Positions 14,200 to 20,937 of a stretch of 20,937 nucleotides of DNA are shown here, piece by piece. Positions within the stretch are counted from its first letter, which is position 1; the number at the start of each line of letters is the position of its first letter. Source of the stretch: a virus; IMG/VR virus record IMGVR_UViG_3300028786_000021, positions 1 to 20,937 of that record; one strand, 5' to 3'. Both the position numbers and the translations under genes were made by a program. The notes under the pieces are model-generated. The model had not been told where the DNA came from. It ran no database searches and saw nothing but the letters and a program-made list of their open reading frames with translations.

Positions 14200-15351
14200 A
14201 TGGGCTTCTGGAGTGACGCGTGGGACGCCACCAAGCGCGGCGTGAAGACGGTCCTCGATCCGATGGACCTGACCGGCATCGGGCCGCAGCCGTACGGCGG
14301 CCTCGACGAGAACGGCGAGGCCGCGACCTCCAAGGTCCCGGATCCCGACAAGGCGAACTTCGAGTTGCCCGGCGCGAAGGACCGCGCGGATCGCCTGCTC
14401 GCCCTCGCCGACCAGTACGGCGGGCGCACGGCGCCGCAGGCCCAGGGCGCGCAGGCCAACGACTCATCGTTCCGCGGTGATCAGGAGTCGCTCATCAACC
14501 GCCTGCGGATGCAGATGGACGGCGGCGACTCGCTGGCCCAGATGCAGCTGCGGCGCGCGACGGACGGGAACATCGCGCAGCAGCGGTCGCTCGCGGCGAG
14601 CGCGAACCCGCAGAACGCCGCGATGATGGCGCGCCTCGCCTCACAGAACATCGGGCGCATGAACCAGGGCGCCGGCCAGCGCGCGGCCGAGCTCGGCATC
14701 CAGGAGCGGAACGCCGCGGCCAACGCGCTCGGCGCGGTCGCTGGCCAGGGCCGCGCCCAGGACCTCGGCCTGAACCAGTTCAACGCCGGCCAGCGCCAGC
14801 AGAACAGCCAGTTCAACGTCGGCGCGAACCTGCAGCAGACGGGCCTCAACGACCAGGCGGCGTCGAACGCGCGCCAGCAGGAGCTCGCGAACGCCCAGCT
14901 GCAGCAGACCGGCAGCATGGGCTACGAGCAGAACAACACCAGCCGGTACGGCATCGACAAGGGCGTCGCCCCCGAGCCGTCGAAGCTCGACCAGATCGGC
15001 AGCATGGTGGCGGCGGCGGCGCCGTTCATGGCGTCGGATGAGCGGGCGAAGACGAGCGCGGGCGCGCCGCCGGACGGCGACCTCGACAGCCTGATCGGCC
15101 GGCTGAAGACGGAGGCCTTCGCGTACAAGGAGCCCGAGCGCCACGGCGCCGGCCCGCGCCTGGGCGTCATGGCGCAGGACGTCGAGCGTGGCGGCCGGCT
15201 CGGCCGCGAGCTCGTGTCCGAGCAGCAGGGCACCAAGGTCATTGACGTGCCCAAGGCGGTCGGGACGTCGCTGGGGCTCATCGGGCGCCTGGGCGAGCGC
15301 CTGGCCGCGCTCGAGGCGGCCTCCGCGCCGCGCGCGCGGAAGGTCGCGTAG
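14200..15351 (+). CDS. Internal/ejection-type protein with C-terminal S74 intramolecular chaperone domain
   Basis: The 383-aa protein opens with GFWSDAWDATKRGVKTV, then a Gln/Asn/Ala-rich helical middle (NAGQRQQNSQFNVGANLQQ) like small podovirus internal virion proteins. The C-terminus matches the S74 self-cleaving chaperone domain: SDERAKT with S279 and K284 at the five-residue spacing of the Ser/Lys dyad, an AFAYKEPE strand (307-313), GVMAQDVE (322-329), and a closing coiled coil (SLGLIGRLGERLAALEAA). Such domains fold trimeric fibres and spikes, then cut themselves off. Both dyad residues are present, so cleavage near residue 279 is predicted. A fibre-type chaperone on a small helical protein just upstream of the ejection genes is unusual. 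GGAAGGAAGGGG precedes ATG 14200. Confidence 0.7.
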   Translation: MGFWSDAWDATKRGVKTVLDPMDLTGIGPQPYGGLDENGEAATSKVPDPDKANFELPGAKDRADRLLALADQYGGRTAPQAQGAQANDSSFRGDQESLINRLRMQMDGGDSLAQMQLRRATDGNIAQQRSLAASANPQNAAMMARLASQNIGRMNQGAGQRAAELGIQERNAAANALGAVAGQGRAQDLGLNQFNAGQRQQNSQFNVGANLQQTGLNDQAASNARQQELANAQLQQTGSMGYEQNNTSRYGIDKGVAPEPSKLDQIGSMVAAAAPFMASDERAKTSAGAPPDGDLDSLIGRLKTEAFAYKEPERHGAGPRLGVMAQDVERGGRLGRELVSEQQGTKVIDVPKAVGTSLGLIGRLGERLAALEAASAPRARKVA

Positions 15352-15354
15352 GCC

Positions 15355-17415
15355 GTGGCGGTCCCGCAGATCCCGAGCATCCCGGTCGCCGCCGGCGCGC
15401 CGCCCGAGCTGGCCGGGGCCGTGCCTCCGCCACCGGTGCCGCTCTACCCGGCGCAGTTCGACGCCATGGGCAACCCGATCTCGCCCGGCGAGCTCATGGG
15501 CGAGCCCGCGCTCGATCCGTACGCCGAGCCGCTGCCCTGGCCGCCGGACACCTTCTTCCCGGACGGCCAGGCGACCGCCGGCGGGCCGCCTGCCGTCGAC
15601 GCGTCGCTGGGCGGCGCCGAGCAGCCGCAGGCGCCCGTGCGCGAGCCGGACGCGCCGCCTGGCGTGGGCAAGATGGGCCCGCCCCAGACCGCGCTCGAGC
15701 CGGACGCGGTTAGCGGCGCCGGCGCGCCGGTCGCCACGAGCAAGTCGACCCTGCCGCCGGCTGCGCCGATCGATCCGTACGCGCCGGCGCAGCCGCGCGA
15801 GGGCGACCCCTACCTGAACTCGCTCGAGGACTCGGCCGAGATCCGCAGCCGTGCCGAGCTGCAGAAGGCGGAGGCGGAGAAGGCCAAGAACGAGTACCTC
15901 GAGCAGGAGGGCGCGCGCATCGCGCAGGAGCAGGCCGCGCGCCAGGCGAAGGCGGACGCGGCCTACCAGCAGGTCTACGACGAGGCGAAGAAGTCGCGCG
16001 CGGCGCTCGACAAGGAGGCCCAGGAGATCGCGAACACCAAGCTCGACGACCAGCGCGTCTGGAAGGACGCAGGCATGCCGGTGAAGATCGGCCTGGCCGT
16101 CGCCGCGATGATGGTGGGCCGCACGTCGCGCACGATCCAGACCGGGCGGAACCCCGTGACGGACGCGGTGACGGCCATCGTCGACCGCGACCTCAAGCTG
16201 CAGGCGGCCGACCTCGAGAACCGGCGCGCCGGCATCGCCACGCGCCGCGGGCTGCTCGCCGACGACATGGCCGCCGGGCGCGACATGCTCGACGTCCAGT
16301 ACAAGGCCATGAACGCGGCCTACGACATCGCCGGGAACGCGATGAAGGCGCGCGCGCTGAAGTTCAACAACCCGGTCATCGACGCGCAGACGGCCACGGC
16401 CCTGGCGGACATCCACGACGCCAAGGTCCAGATGGGCATGAAGTACGAGCAGGACAAGCAGCAGCAGATCTACGAGCGGTGGAAGGAGGAGCAGCAGCTC
16501 CGGCTGCAGCGGCAGGGCATGTCGCTCAACGAGCGCCAGTTCGCCTACAGCAAGGAGAAGGACCGTCTCGAGCGTGAGGCGGCGGGCCAGCCGAAGCCGC
16601 TCTCCGTGCGCGAGGCGGTCTCCCTCTCGAAGGAGGAGCGCGAGGCTGAGCAGGACCGCGCCGGCCGCAAGGTGCACCTGGCCAAGAAGAAGGACGGCAA
16701 GGAGGTCTACGGGCCGACCCCGACGGTCACGGCCGAGGTGAACTCGGCCATGGACACGGCAACCACGACGACCCAGAAGCTCGAGCGCCTCGAGCAGATC
16801 TACACGAAGAACGGGTGGAGCCCGCTCGGCGCGTGGGGCACGGACGGCGAGGACGCGAAGGAGGCTGCTCAGATCTTCGAGGAGCTGCTCACCGACTTCT
16901 CGCTGATGAAGGAGCAGGGCGTCATCCGGGACGGTGAGTACAAGCGCTACGAGAAGATGTTCGGGTCGCCGACTGGCTTCCTCGATCCGCGCCCGAACCT
17001 CAAGGCGGCGAAGCGGGGCGTCGTGCAGGGCATGAACAACAAGCTGCAGGCGCGCATCGGGCCCGACGTCGCCTACTGGTCGCCGGCCACCACGGCCGAG
17101 AATAAGGACTACTTCAACAACAACGCCGACCCGAAGTTCCAGCCGGCGCCGGCGGGGCTGCCCGCAGCGGACGGCAAGCCTGCAGGCGCGACGGAACCCG
17201 CGTCCCCGGCCGAGGAGCGGCTCATCCGCGAGGGCAAGTTCACGCCGAGCGCGCCGGCGAGCGCGGGCTCCGCCGACGACCTGGTGCGCGTGAAGTCGGC
17301 GCGCGGCGAGCGCCTGGTTCCACGCACCGACATCACGCCGGGCCGCTACCGCTACATGCCCGACGGCAGCCTGTACGACGACTTCGACGAAGGCGACGAC
17401 GAGAACGGACGCTAG
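15355..17415 (+). CDS. Long helical probable DNA-ejection/internal virion protein (686 aa)
   Basis: About 150 N-terminal residues are rich in Pro, Ala and Gly and probably disordered. A long helical zone follows, with RAELQKAEAEKAKNEYLE and ARQAKADAAYQQVYDEAKK, then a short hydrophobic patch (PVKIGLAVAAMMVG) that could insert in a membrane, and more helices (YEQDKQQQIYERWKEEQQ). The C-terminal third carries a folded-looking NGWSPLGAWGTDG section and an acidic end. I cannot name the family; the Ala/Gln/Glu-rich helical style and place between nozzle and fibre genes fit the ejected internal proteins of podoviruses (T7 gp14-16-like). GTG at 15355 follows the previous stop by three bases. No lytic transglycosylase motif is seen, although T7 gp16 has one. 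Confidence 0.55.
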   Translation: MAVPQIPSIPVAAGAPPELAGAVPPPPVPLYPAQFDAMGNPISPGELMGEPALDPYAEPLPWPPDTFFPDGQATAGGPPAVDASLGGAEQPQAPVREPDAPPGVGKMGPPQTALEPDAVSGAGAPVATSKSTLPPAAPIDPYAPAQPREGDPYLNSLEDSAEIRSRAELQKAEAEKAKNEYLEQEGARIAQEQAARQAKADAAYQQVYDEAKKSRAALDKEAQEIANTKLDDQRVWKDAGMPVKIGLAVAAMMVGRTSRTIQTGRNPVTDAVTAIVDRDLKLQAADLENRRAGIATRRGLLADDMAAGRDMLDVQYKAMNAAYDIAGNAMKARALKFNNPVIDAQTATALADIHDAKVQMGMKYEQDKQQQIYERWKEEQQLRLQRQGMSLNERQFAYSKEKDRLEREAAGQPKPLSVREAVSLSKEEREAEQDRAGRKVHLAKKKDGKEVYGPTPTVTAEVNSAMDTATTTTQKLERLEQIYTKNGWSPLGAWGTDGEDAKEAAQIFEELLTDFSLMKEQGVIRDGEYKRYEKMFGSPTGFLDPRPNLKAAKRGVVQGMNNKLQARIGPDVAYWSPATTAENKDYFNNNADPKFQPAPAGLPAADGKPAGATEPASPAEERLIREGKFTPSAPASAGSADDLVRVKSARGERLVPRTDITPGRYRYMPDGSLYDDFDEGDDENGR

Positions 17416-17418
17416 CCC

Positions 17419-19971
17419 ATGGACTACCTGGACGAGATCCCGAAGCCTGCACCGCCGGCCGAAGGGGATACGTGGGTCGACCAGGCGCTCGGCGGCGAGA
17501 ACCCCGACGACCTGATCGCGGTCCGCTCGCCGAGCGGCGTCGGCGGCACGGTCAAGCGCAAGGACCTGCAGGAGGCCATGGGCGATGGCTTCCGCCTCGA
17601 GCACCCCGAGGAGACCCACGAGCGCGGTCTCGAGAAGGCCTACGGCGACGCGCCCGTCGCGACGTTCATCGAGGCGGGCCTCTCGACCGTTTCCATGGGC
17701 GCCACCGACCTCATCGGAGGCGAGCGGCTCCGCGAGCACCGCAAGCGCAACCAGACGGCCGGCTTCCTGGGCTCGGTCGCTGGCGCCTTCGTTCCGGTCG
17801 GTGGCGGAGCGCTCGCTGCCGGCGCGGGCAAGCTGTTCGGCGCGACGCGCGCGGGCGCTGGGCTGGCCGGCCGCGTGGCCGGCGCGGGCTTGCGCGGCGG
17901 TGTCGAGGGCGGCGTCTTCGGTCTCCAGGCTGGGGTCAGCGAGATCGGCCTGTCCGAGAAGCCGGTGGACTGGGAGAGCGGCGCCGCGACGATCGGCTCG
18001 CACGTGCTTGGCGGCGCCGCGATCGGCGGCGGCATCGGCGTGGGCGGCAAGCTGCTCGAGGAGGGCGCGGCCGCGGCGAGCCGCTACGCCAACCGGAAGG
18101 TCGCCGAGTACACCACCGCGCCGGCGGCGGCCGAGGCGAAGGCGGCGGTGCGGGGCGACTTCCCCGAGATCGCGGGCATGGACCGGAAGGCCGCGCGCGA
18201 GGCGATCGTCGGCGAGCGCGAAGCGGTGCGCGCGGGGCGCGCCGCCGAGATCGAGGGCCAGACCGCGGCGCGCAAGCTCGAGCTCGGACGGATCGAGGCG
18301 GCGAAGGACGCCGCCGCGGCGACGCTCTACACGGAGGCCAAGGCCTACAAGGACCTCGTCCGCCAGCAGTTCGTCGCGACCTCGGACGGCGAGCTCGCGA
18401 TGCAGCTCAAGGGCGCGCGCAACCAGATCATGCGCTCGCTCGATAACCCCAAGTCGTTCGTCCGCTACCGCGGCCCGAACGCGCTCGTCGACGGCCTGGA
18501 GAAGCAGGAGGCCGCGCTCACCAAGTCGCTGGCGAACGCCGACGAGGCCATCGCCGGCGCGGGCGCCGAGCGGCAGGCGCTGCTCGAGGGCCTGCCGAAG
18601 TCGAGCTACGAGAAGCCGGTCTACTTGACCCCCGAGCAGTCGAAGCTCTACGCCGACCACGCCGGCGTGACGCTGCCCAAGGGCAAGCCGGCGATCACGG
18701 TCACCGGTGACGAGCTCGACGGCTTCCGCACCGCCATCGAGCGCGGCGACGTGAACCCGCCGGGGCTGCAGCGCGTGATGGACGCCGAGCACCTGCTCGA
18801 GCAGAACCAGGCGCTGCAGGGGAAGATCAAGGAGCTGCGCGCGCCGGCGATGAGCGACGAGCTGGCCGAGATCGACCGGCGGCTGGAGAGCGCGCGCTCG
18901 GGCCTGGGGAAGACGCCGAAGCTCGAGGCGCTCGAGGCGCACCTCTCCGACCTGGTCGACGAGACGGTCGCGAAGAAGATGGCGCGCGGCGCCGGCGCGC
19001 TCGCCGGCGGCAAGCTCGGCTTCATGGTCGGCGGCCCGATGGGCGCGGCCGCCGGCGGCATGGTCGGCCAGGAGGTCGGCGGCCGGATCTTCGACCGGCT
19101 GGTGCGCAAGATCCAAATCGGCAACGCCACGCGCGCCCAGTCGATCAAGGCGAGCGTGGGGCAGCTCTTCGCGAAGGGCAGTGACAAGGCGGCGCGCGCG
19201 GTCAAGCGGGTAGCGCCGCTGGCGACGAAGATCCTGCCCGGCATCTCCTACGCCCAGCAGGCCTACGTCGACGGCATGCTGGGCGCGGCGAACGAGCAGC
19301 GCTCGAAGCGAGCCGCGGTGAACGACTTCCGCGCGCGCGCCCGCGAGCTGAACGCGCTCACCGAGCGCACCGCGGAGGGCGGCTACTCGGTGCGCATGCC
19401 GGCGCGCGAGCTCCTGCACGGACGGCTGCAGGCGCTCTGGGCGGTGAACGAGAACTTCGCCAACGGCGTCGAGATGACCCACAACCGGCGGGTCGAGTTC
19501 CTCGCGTCGAAGCTCCCGCGGAACCCGGCGCCGCCGCACCTGCAGGCCGGGCCCGACACTTGGGAGCCGAGCCACGCCGAGCTCGCGAAGTTCGCCCGGT
19601 ACATGGACGCGGCCGAGCACCCCGAGAACGTGCTGCAGCGGCTCAGCACCGCGACCATGACGCCGGAGGACGCGGAGGCGCTGCGCACGGTCTACCCGTC
19701 CATCTACGAGGACGTGCGCGGCCAGGTGCTCGAGCACGTCGCCGAGCTGCGCGAGCGGCTGCCGTACGAGAAGCGGCTCTCGCTCAGCATCTACCTCGAC
19801 GTCCCGGTCGACCCGGCCGTCACGACCGAGGCCATCACGGTCTACCAGGGGCTCTACGCGCAGCAGCAGCCGGGCCCGGGGCAGGGCGGGCAGGGCGCGC
19901 CCGGGCCCGCACGCAAGGCATTCAAGTCGTCCGAGGAACCGACGCGCGCACAGCGCCAAGCAGAGGGATAG
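17419..19971 (+). CDS. Large probable DNA-ejection protein with glycine-zipper membrane segments (850 aa)
   Basis: Two glycine/alanine-rich hydrophobic blocks stand out. One is around residues 112-215 (GFLGSVAGAFVPVGGGALAAG, GGAAIGGGIGVGGKLL) and one around 524-556 (GALAGGKLGFMVGGPMGAAAG). Both have G-x-x-x-G spacing suited to packed membrane helices or a pore. Between and after them lie long charged helices (AREAIVGEREAVRAGRAAE, LEALEAHLSDLVDETVAKK). The C-terminal 30 residues are Gln/Gly/Pro-rich. No peptidoglycan-cleaving or polymerase motif is apparent. By place and composition it is the last and largest of three ejection-type proteins that would build a channel across the host envelope. 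ATG at 17419 is three bases after the previous stop. No named family assigned. Confidence 0.55.
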   Translation: MDYLDEIPKPAPPAEGDTWVDQALGGENPDDLIAVRSPSGVGGTVKRKDLQEAMGDGFRLEHPEETHERGLEKAYGDAPVATFIEAGLSTVSMGATDLIGGERLREHRKRNQTAGFLGSVAGAFVPVGGGALAAGAGKLFGATRAGAGLAGRVAGAGLRGGVEGGVFGLQAGVSEIGLSEKPVDWESGAATIGSHVLGGAAIGGGIGVGGKLLEEGAAAASRYANRKVAEYTTAPAAAEAKAAVRGDFPEIAGMDRKAAREAIVGEREAVRAGRAAEIEGQTAARKLELGRIEAAKDAAAATLYTEAKAYKDLVRQQFVATSDGELAMQLKGARNQIMRSLDNPKSFVRYRGPNALVDGLEKQEAALTKSLANADEAIAGAGAERQALLEGLPKSSYEKPVYLTPEQSKLYADHAGVTLPKGKPAITVTGDELDGFRTAIERGDVNPPGLQRVMDAEHLLEQNQALQGKIKELRAPAMSDELAEIDRRLESARSGLGKTPKLEALEAHLSDLVDETVAKKMARGAGALAGGKLGFMVGGPMGAAAGGMVGQEVGGRIFDRLVRKIQIGNATRAQSIKASVGQLFAKGSDKAARAVKRVAPLATKILPGISYAQQAYVDGMLGAANEQRSKRAAVNDFRARARELNALTERTAEGGYSVRMPARELLHGRLQALWAVNENFANGVEMTHNRRVEFLASKLPRNPAPPHLQAGPDTWEPSHAELAKFARYMDAAEHPENVLQRLSTATMTPEDAEALRTVYPSIYEDVRGQVLEHVAELRERLPYEKRLSLSIYLDVPVDPAVTTEAITVYQGLYAQQQPGPGQGGQGAPGPARKAFKSSEEPTRAQRQAEG

Positions 19972-19974
19972 ACC

Positions 19975-20760
19975 ATGCGACCTTGTCTGAAGCTCCTCGA
20001 CGGCGCGACGGCGACGAACGGCAAGCCGTCGAACACCGCCGCCACCGGTTCGATCACCGCGGCCGCCGGCGCCGGGATCGTGAACCTCACCTACTTCATC
20101 CTGGACGACGGCATCAACCCCGCCATCCAGTTCGTCTTCGACACCGGCGCCACCACGGTGGAGTCGGCGACGAAGAAGAAGATCGCCTACACCACGGGCG
20201 ACAGCGCGGCCACGGTCAAGACGGCGATCCGCAACGCCATCGACGGCGTGACCACCGGGCTGCGCATCACCACGACGGACCCAGGCGGCGTCGGCATCAC
20301 GCTGACGAACGACTTAGGCGGCGCGCACGGCAACACCACGCTCGTGAACACCACGAGCCTGACCATGACGGGCATGACCGGTGGCATCCAGGTCGGCTTC
20401 CCGCTGAACGGCTCGGTGCCGGGCACGGCCTACAAGTGGCACCTGCACGACGCCGGCGGCTTCATGCTGCAGTCCGTCGCGGGCAGCGGCACGATGGACG
20501 TGACGATCCGCATCTGGGTCTACAGCGAGCTCACGCACAAGTGGAGCCCGCTCGGCATCAACGTGACCATCACCCTTCGTGGCGTGCTGAACGACGGCAC
20601 GACCATCACGGAGGACGGCGCCGACAACCTGACGCACACCGAGCCGGTCCAGTTCCTCTCGCTGTGGGACTGGATCTACGGCGAGATCGTGGCCATCAAC
20701 GGCACGTCGACGGCCGTGGACCTGTTCCTGAACAGCTGCGCGCGCCAGGCGGCGGTGTAG
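19975..20760 (+). CDS. Beta-rich virion protein, probable tail or decoration protein (261 aa)
   Basis: A Thr/Gly/Ala-rich beta protein. It contains an IQFVFDTGATTVESAT strand pair, a helix with SAATVKTAIRNAID, and GLRITTTDPGGVGITLTND with GGAHGNTTL. This order (strand, helix with T-A-I-x-N/A-A-I, strand, T-N-D-x-x-G-x-x-G-N) is the small domain that recurs in phage tail and capsid surface proteins. The C-terminal half has YKWHLHDAGGFMLQSV, IRIWVYSELTHKWSPLG, and LSLWDWIYGEIVAING. ATG at 19975 is three bases after the previous stop, with AGAGG nearby. It sits between ejection and fibre genes, so a role in attaching or forming the tail periphery is inferred. The exact family is not recognised. 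Confidence 0.6.
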   Translation: MRPCLKLLDGATATNGKPSNTAATGSITAAAGAGIVNLTYFILDDGINPAIQFVFDTGATTVESATKKKIAYTTGDSAATVKTAIRNAIDGVTTGLRITTTDPGGVGITLTNDLGGAHGNTTLVNTTSLTMTGMTGGIQVGFPLNGSVPGTAYKWHLHDAGGFMLQSVAGSGTMDVTIRIWVYSELTHKWSPLGINVTITLRGVLNDGTTITEDGADNLTHTEPVQFLSLWDWIYGEIVAINGTSTAVDLFLNSCARQAAV

Positions 20761-20761
20761 C

Positions 20762-20937
20762 GTGGGTCTCTACGGGCAGACCGACTACCTGCCGCACCGG
20801 CCGTCCGCTGTAGGTGGCGGCGTCGCGCTCGCCGATTCGCCGACGTGGACGGGCACGCACACCTGGGAGCGGAGCGACGCGGCCCGGAACACGGTGCTGC
20901 GCCACACGCTGCGCCGGCTCACGACGGACGGCTCGCA
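20762..20937 (+). CDS. Tail fibre or spike protein, N-terminal part only (cut by window end)
   Basis: GTG at 20762, one base after the previous stop, opens a frame that reaches the window edge with no stop (58 complete codons). The reading MGLYGQTDYLPH is followed by a Gly/Ala-rich linker and SPTWTGTHTWERSDAARNT, then LRHTLRRLTTDGS. The TWTGTHTW stretch resembles the repeat-like W-T-G-x-x-T/N-(W/F) motifs near the N-termini of phage tail fibres and spikes. The N-terminal region of such proteins docks on the tail, and the receptor-binding part would be beyond the window. Function is inferred from this motif and from position after the ejection genes. Confidence 0.55.
   Translation, partial: MGLYGQTDYLPHRPSAVGGGVALADSPTWTGTHTWERSDAARNTVLRHTLRRLTTDGS

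Noticed and set aside
14641-19959. Very long antisense open frame (1772 aa) and similar ones at 2312-4972, 5063-7681 and 12133-13938
   Set aside because: They mirror the third-codon G/C bias of the + strand genes. Their translations are Arg/Ala/Leu/Val-rich low-complexity runs with no motifs, and the + strand genes there are well supported.
1-20937. CRISPR array, insertion sequence or integrase
   Set aside because: No spaced direct-repeat array, no transposase or recombinase motifs and no terminal inverted repeats were found on either strand by reading.

Overview
The window looks like the late (packaging, head, tail and DNA-ejection) region of a short-tailed, tailed dsDNA phage or a closely related prophage. 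All supported genes are on the + strand. The DNA is GC-rich with strong third-position G/C bias, genes are packed with 1-8 base overlaps or gaps of a few bases, and GTG starts are frequent. No sheath, tape-measure or tail-tube genes are seen. Instead a portal, scaffold, capsid, gp4-like adaptor, very large nozzle-like protein and three long helical proteins follow one another, which is the podovirus plan. The GC content and codon use point to a high-GC bacterial host, but nothing names the host. No integrase, repressor, polymerase or lysis gene is visible, so a lytic or temperate life style cannot be decided. The resemblance to unnamed proteins of environmental phages is from memory.

Layout. 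1-121: upstream DNA with a small hairpin and three GCGAAA repeats. 122-2089: an accessory block made of an unknown virion-like protein, a GroES-like co-chaperonin, an HNH endonuclease with an altered motif, a strong RNA hairpin, a tRNA-like element and a 73-aa protein resembling the Acb2/Tad1 cyclic-nucleotide-sponge family. 2092-4975: packaging module (candidate small terminase, GNAT-like protein, small unknown protein, large terminase). 4972-9432: head module (small unknown, portal, acidic scaffold, major capsid protein), closed by a textbook intrinsic terminator at 9451-9494. 9530-14196: connector and tail (two small unknowns, adaptor, small beta protein, 1016-aa nozzle-like protein). 14200-19971: three probable internal/ejection proteins, the first ending in an S74-type self-cleaving chaperone domain. 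19975-20937: a beta-rich virion protein and the start of a tail fibre or spike, cut by the window edge.

How it would work together. The terminase pair would feed DNA through the portal into a shell of capsid protein built around the scaffold. The adaptor and nozzle would close the vertex, and the ejection proteins would be packed inside and released on infection. The GroES-like protein could adapt host GroEL for folding virion proteins, and the Acb2-like protein could bind defence nucleotides (CBASS or Thoeris). These last two roles are inferences from family resemblance and position. They, with the tRNA-like element, are the most interesting content of the window.
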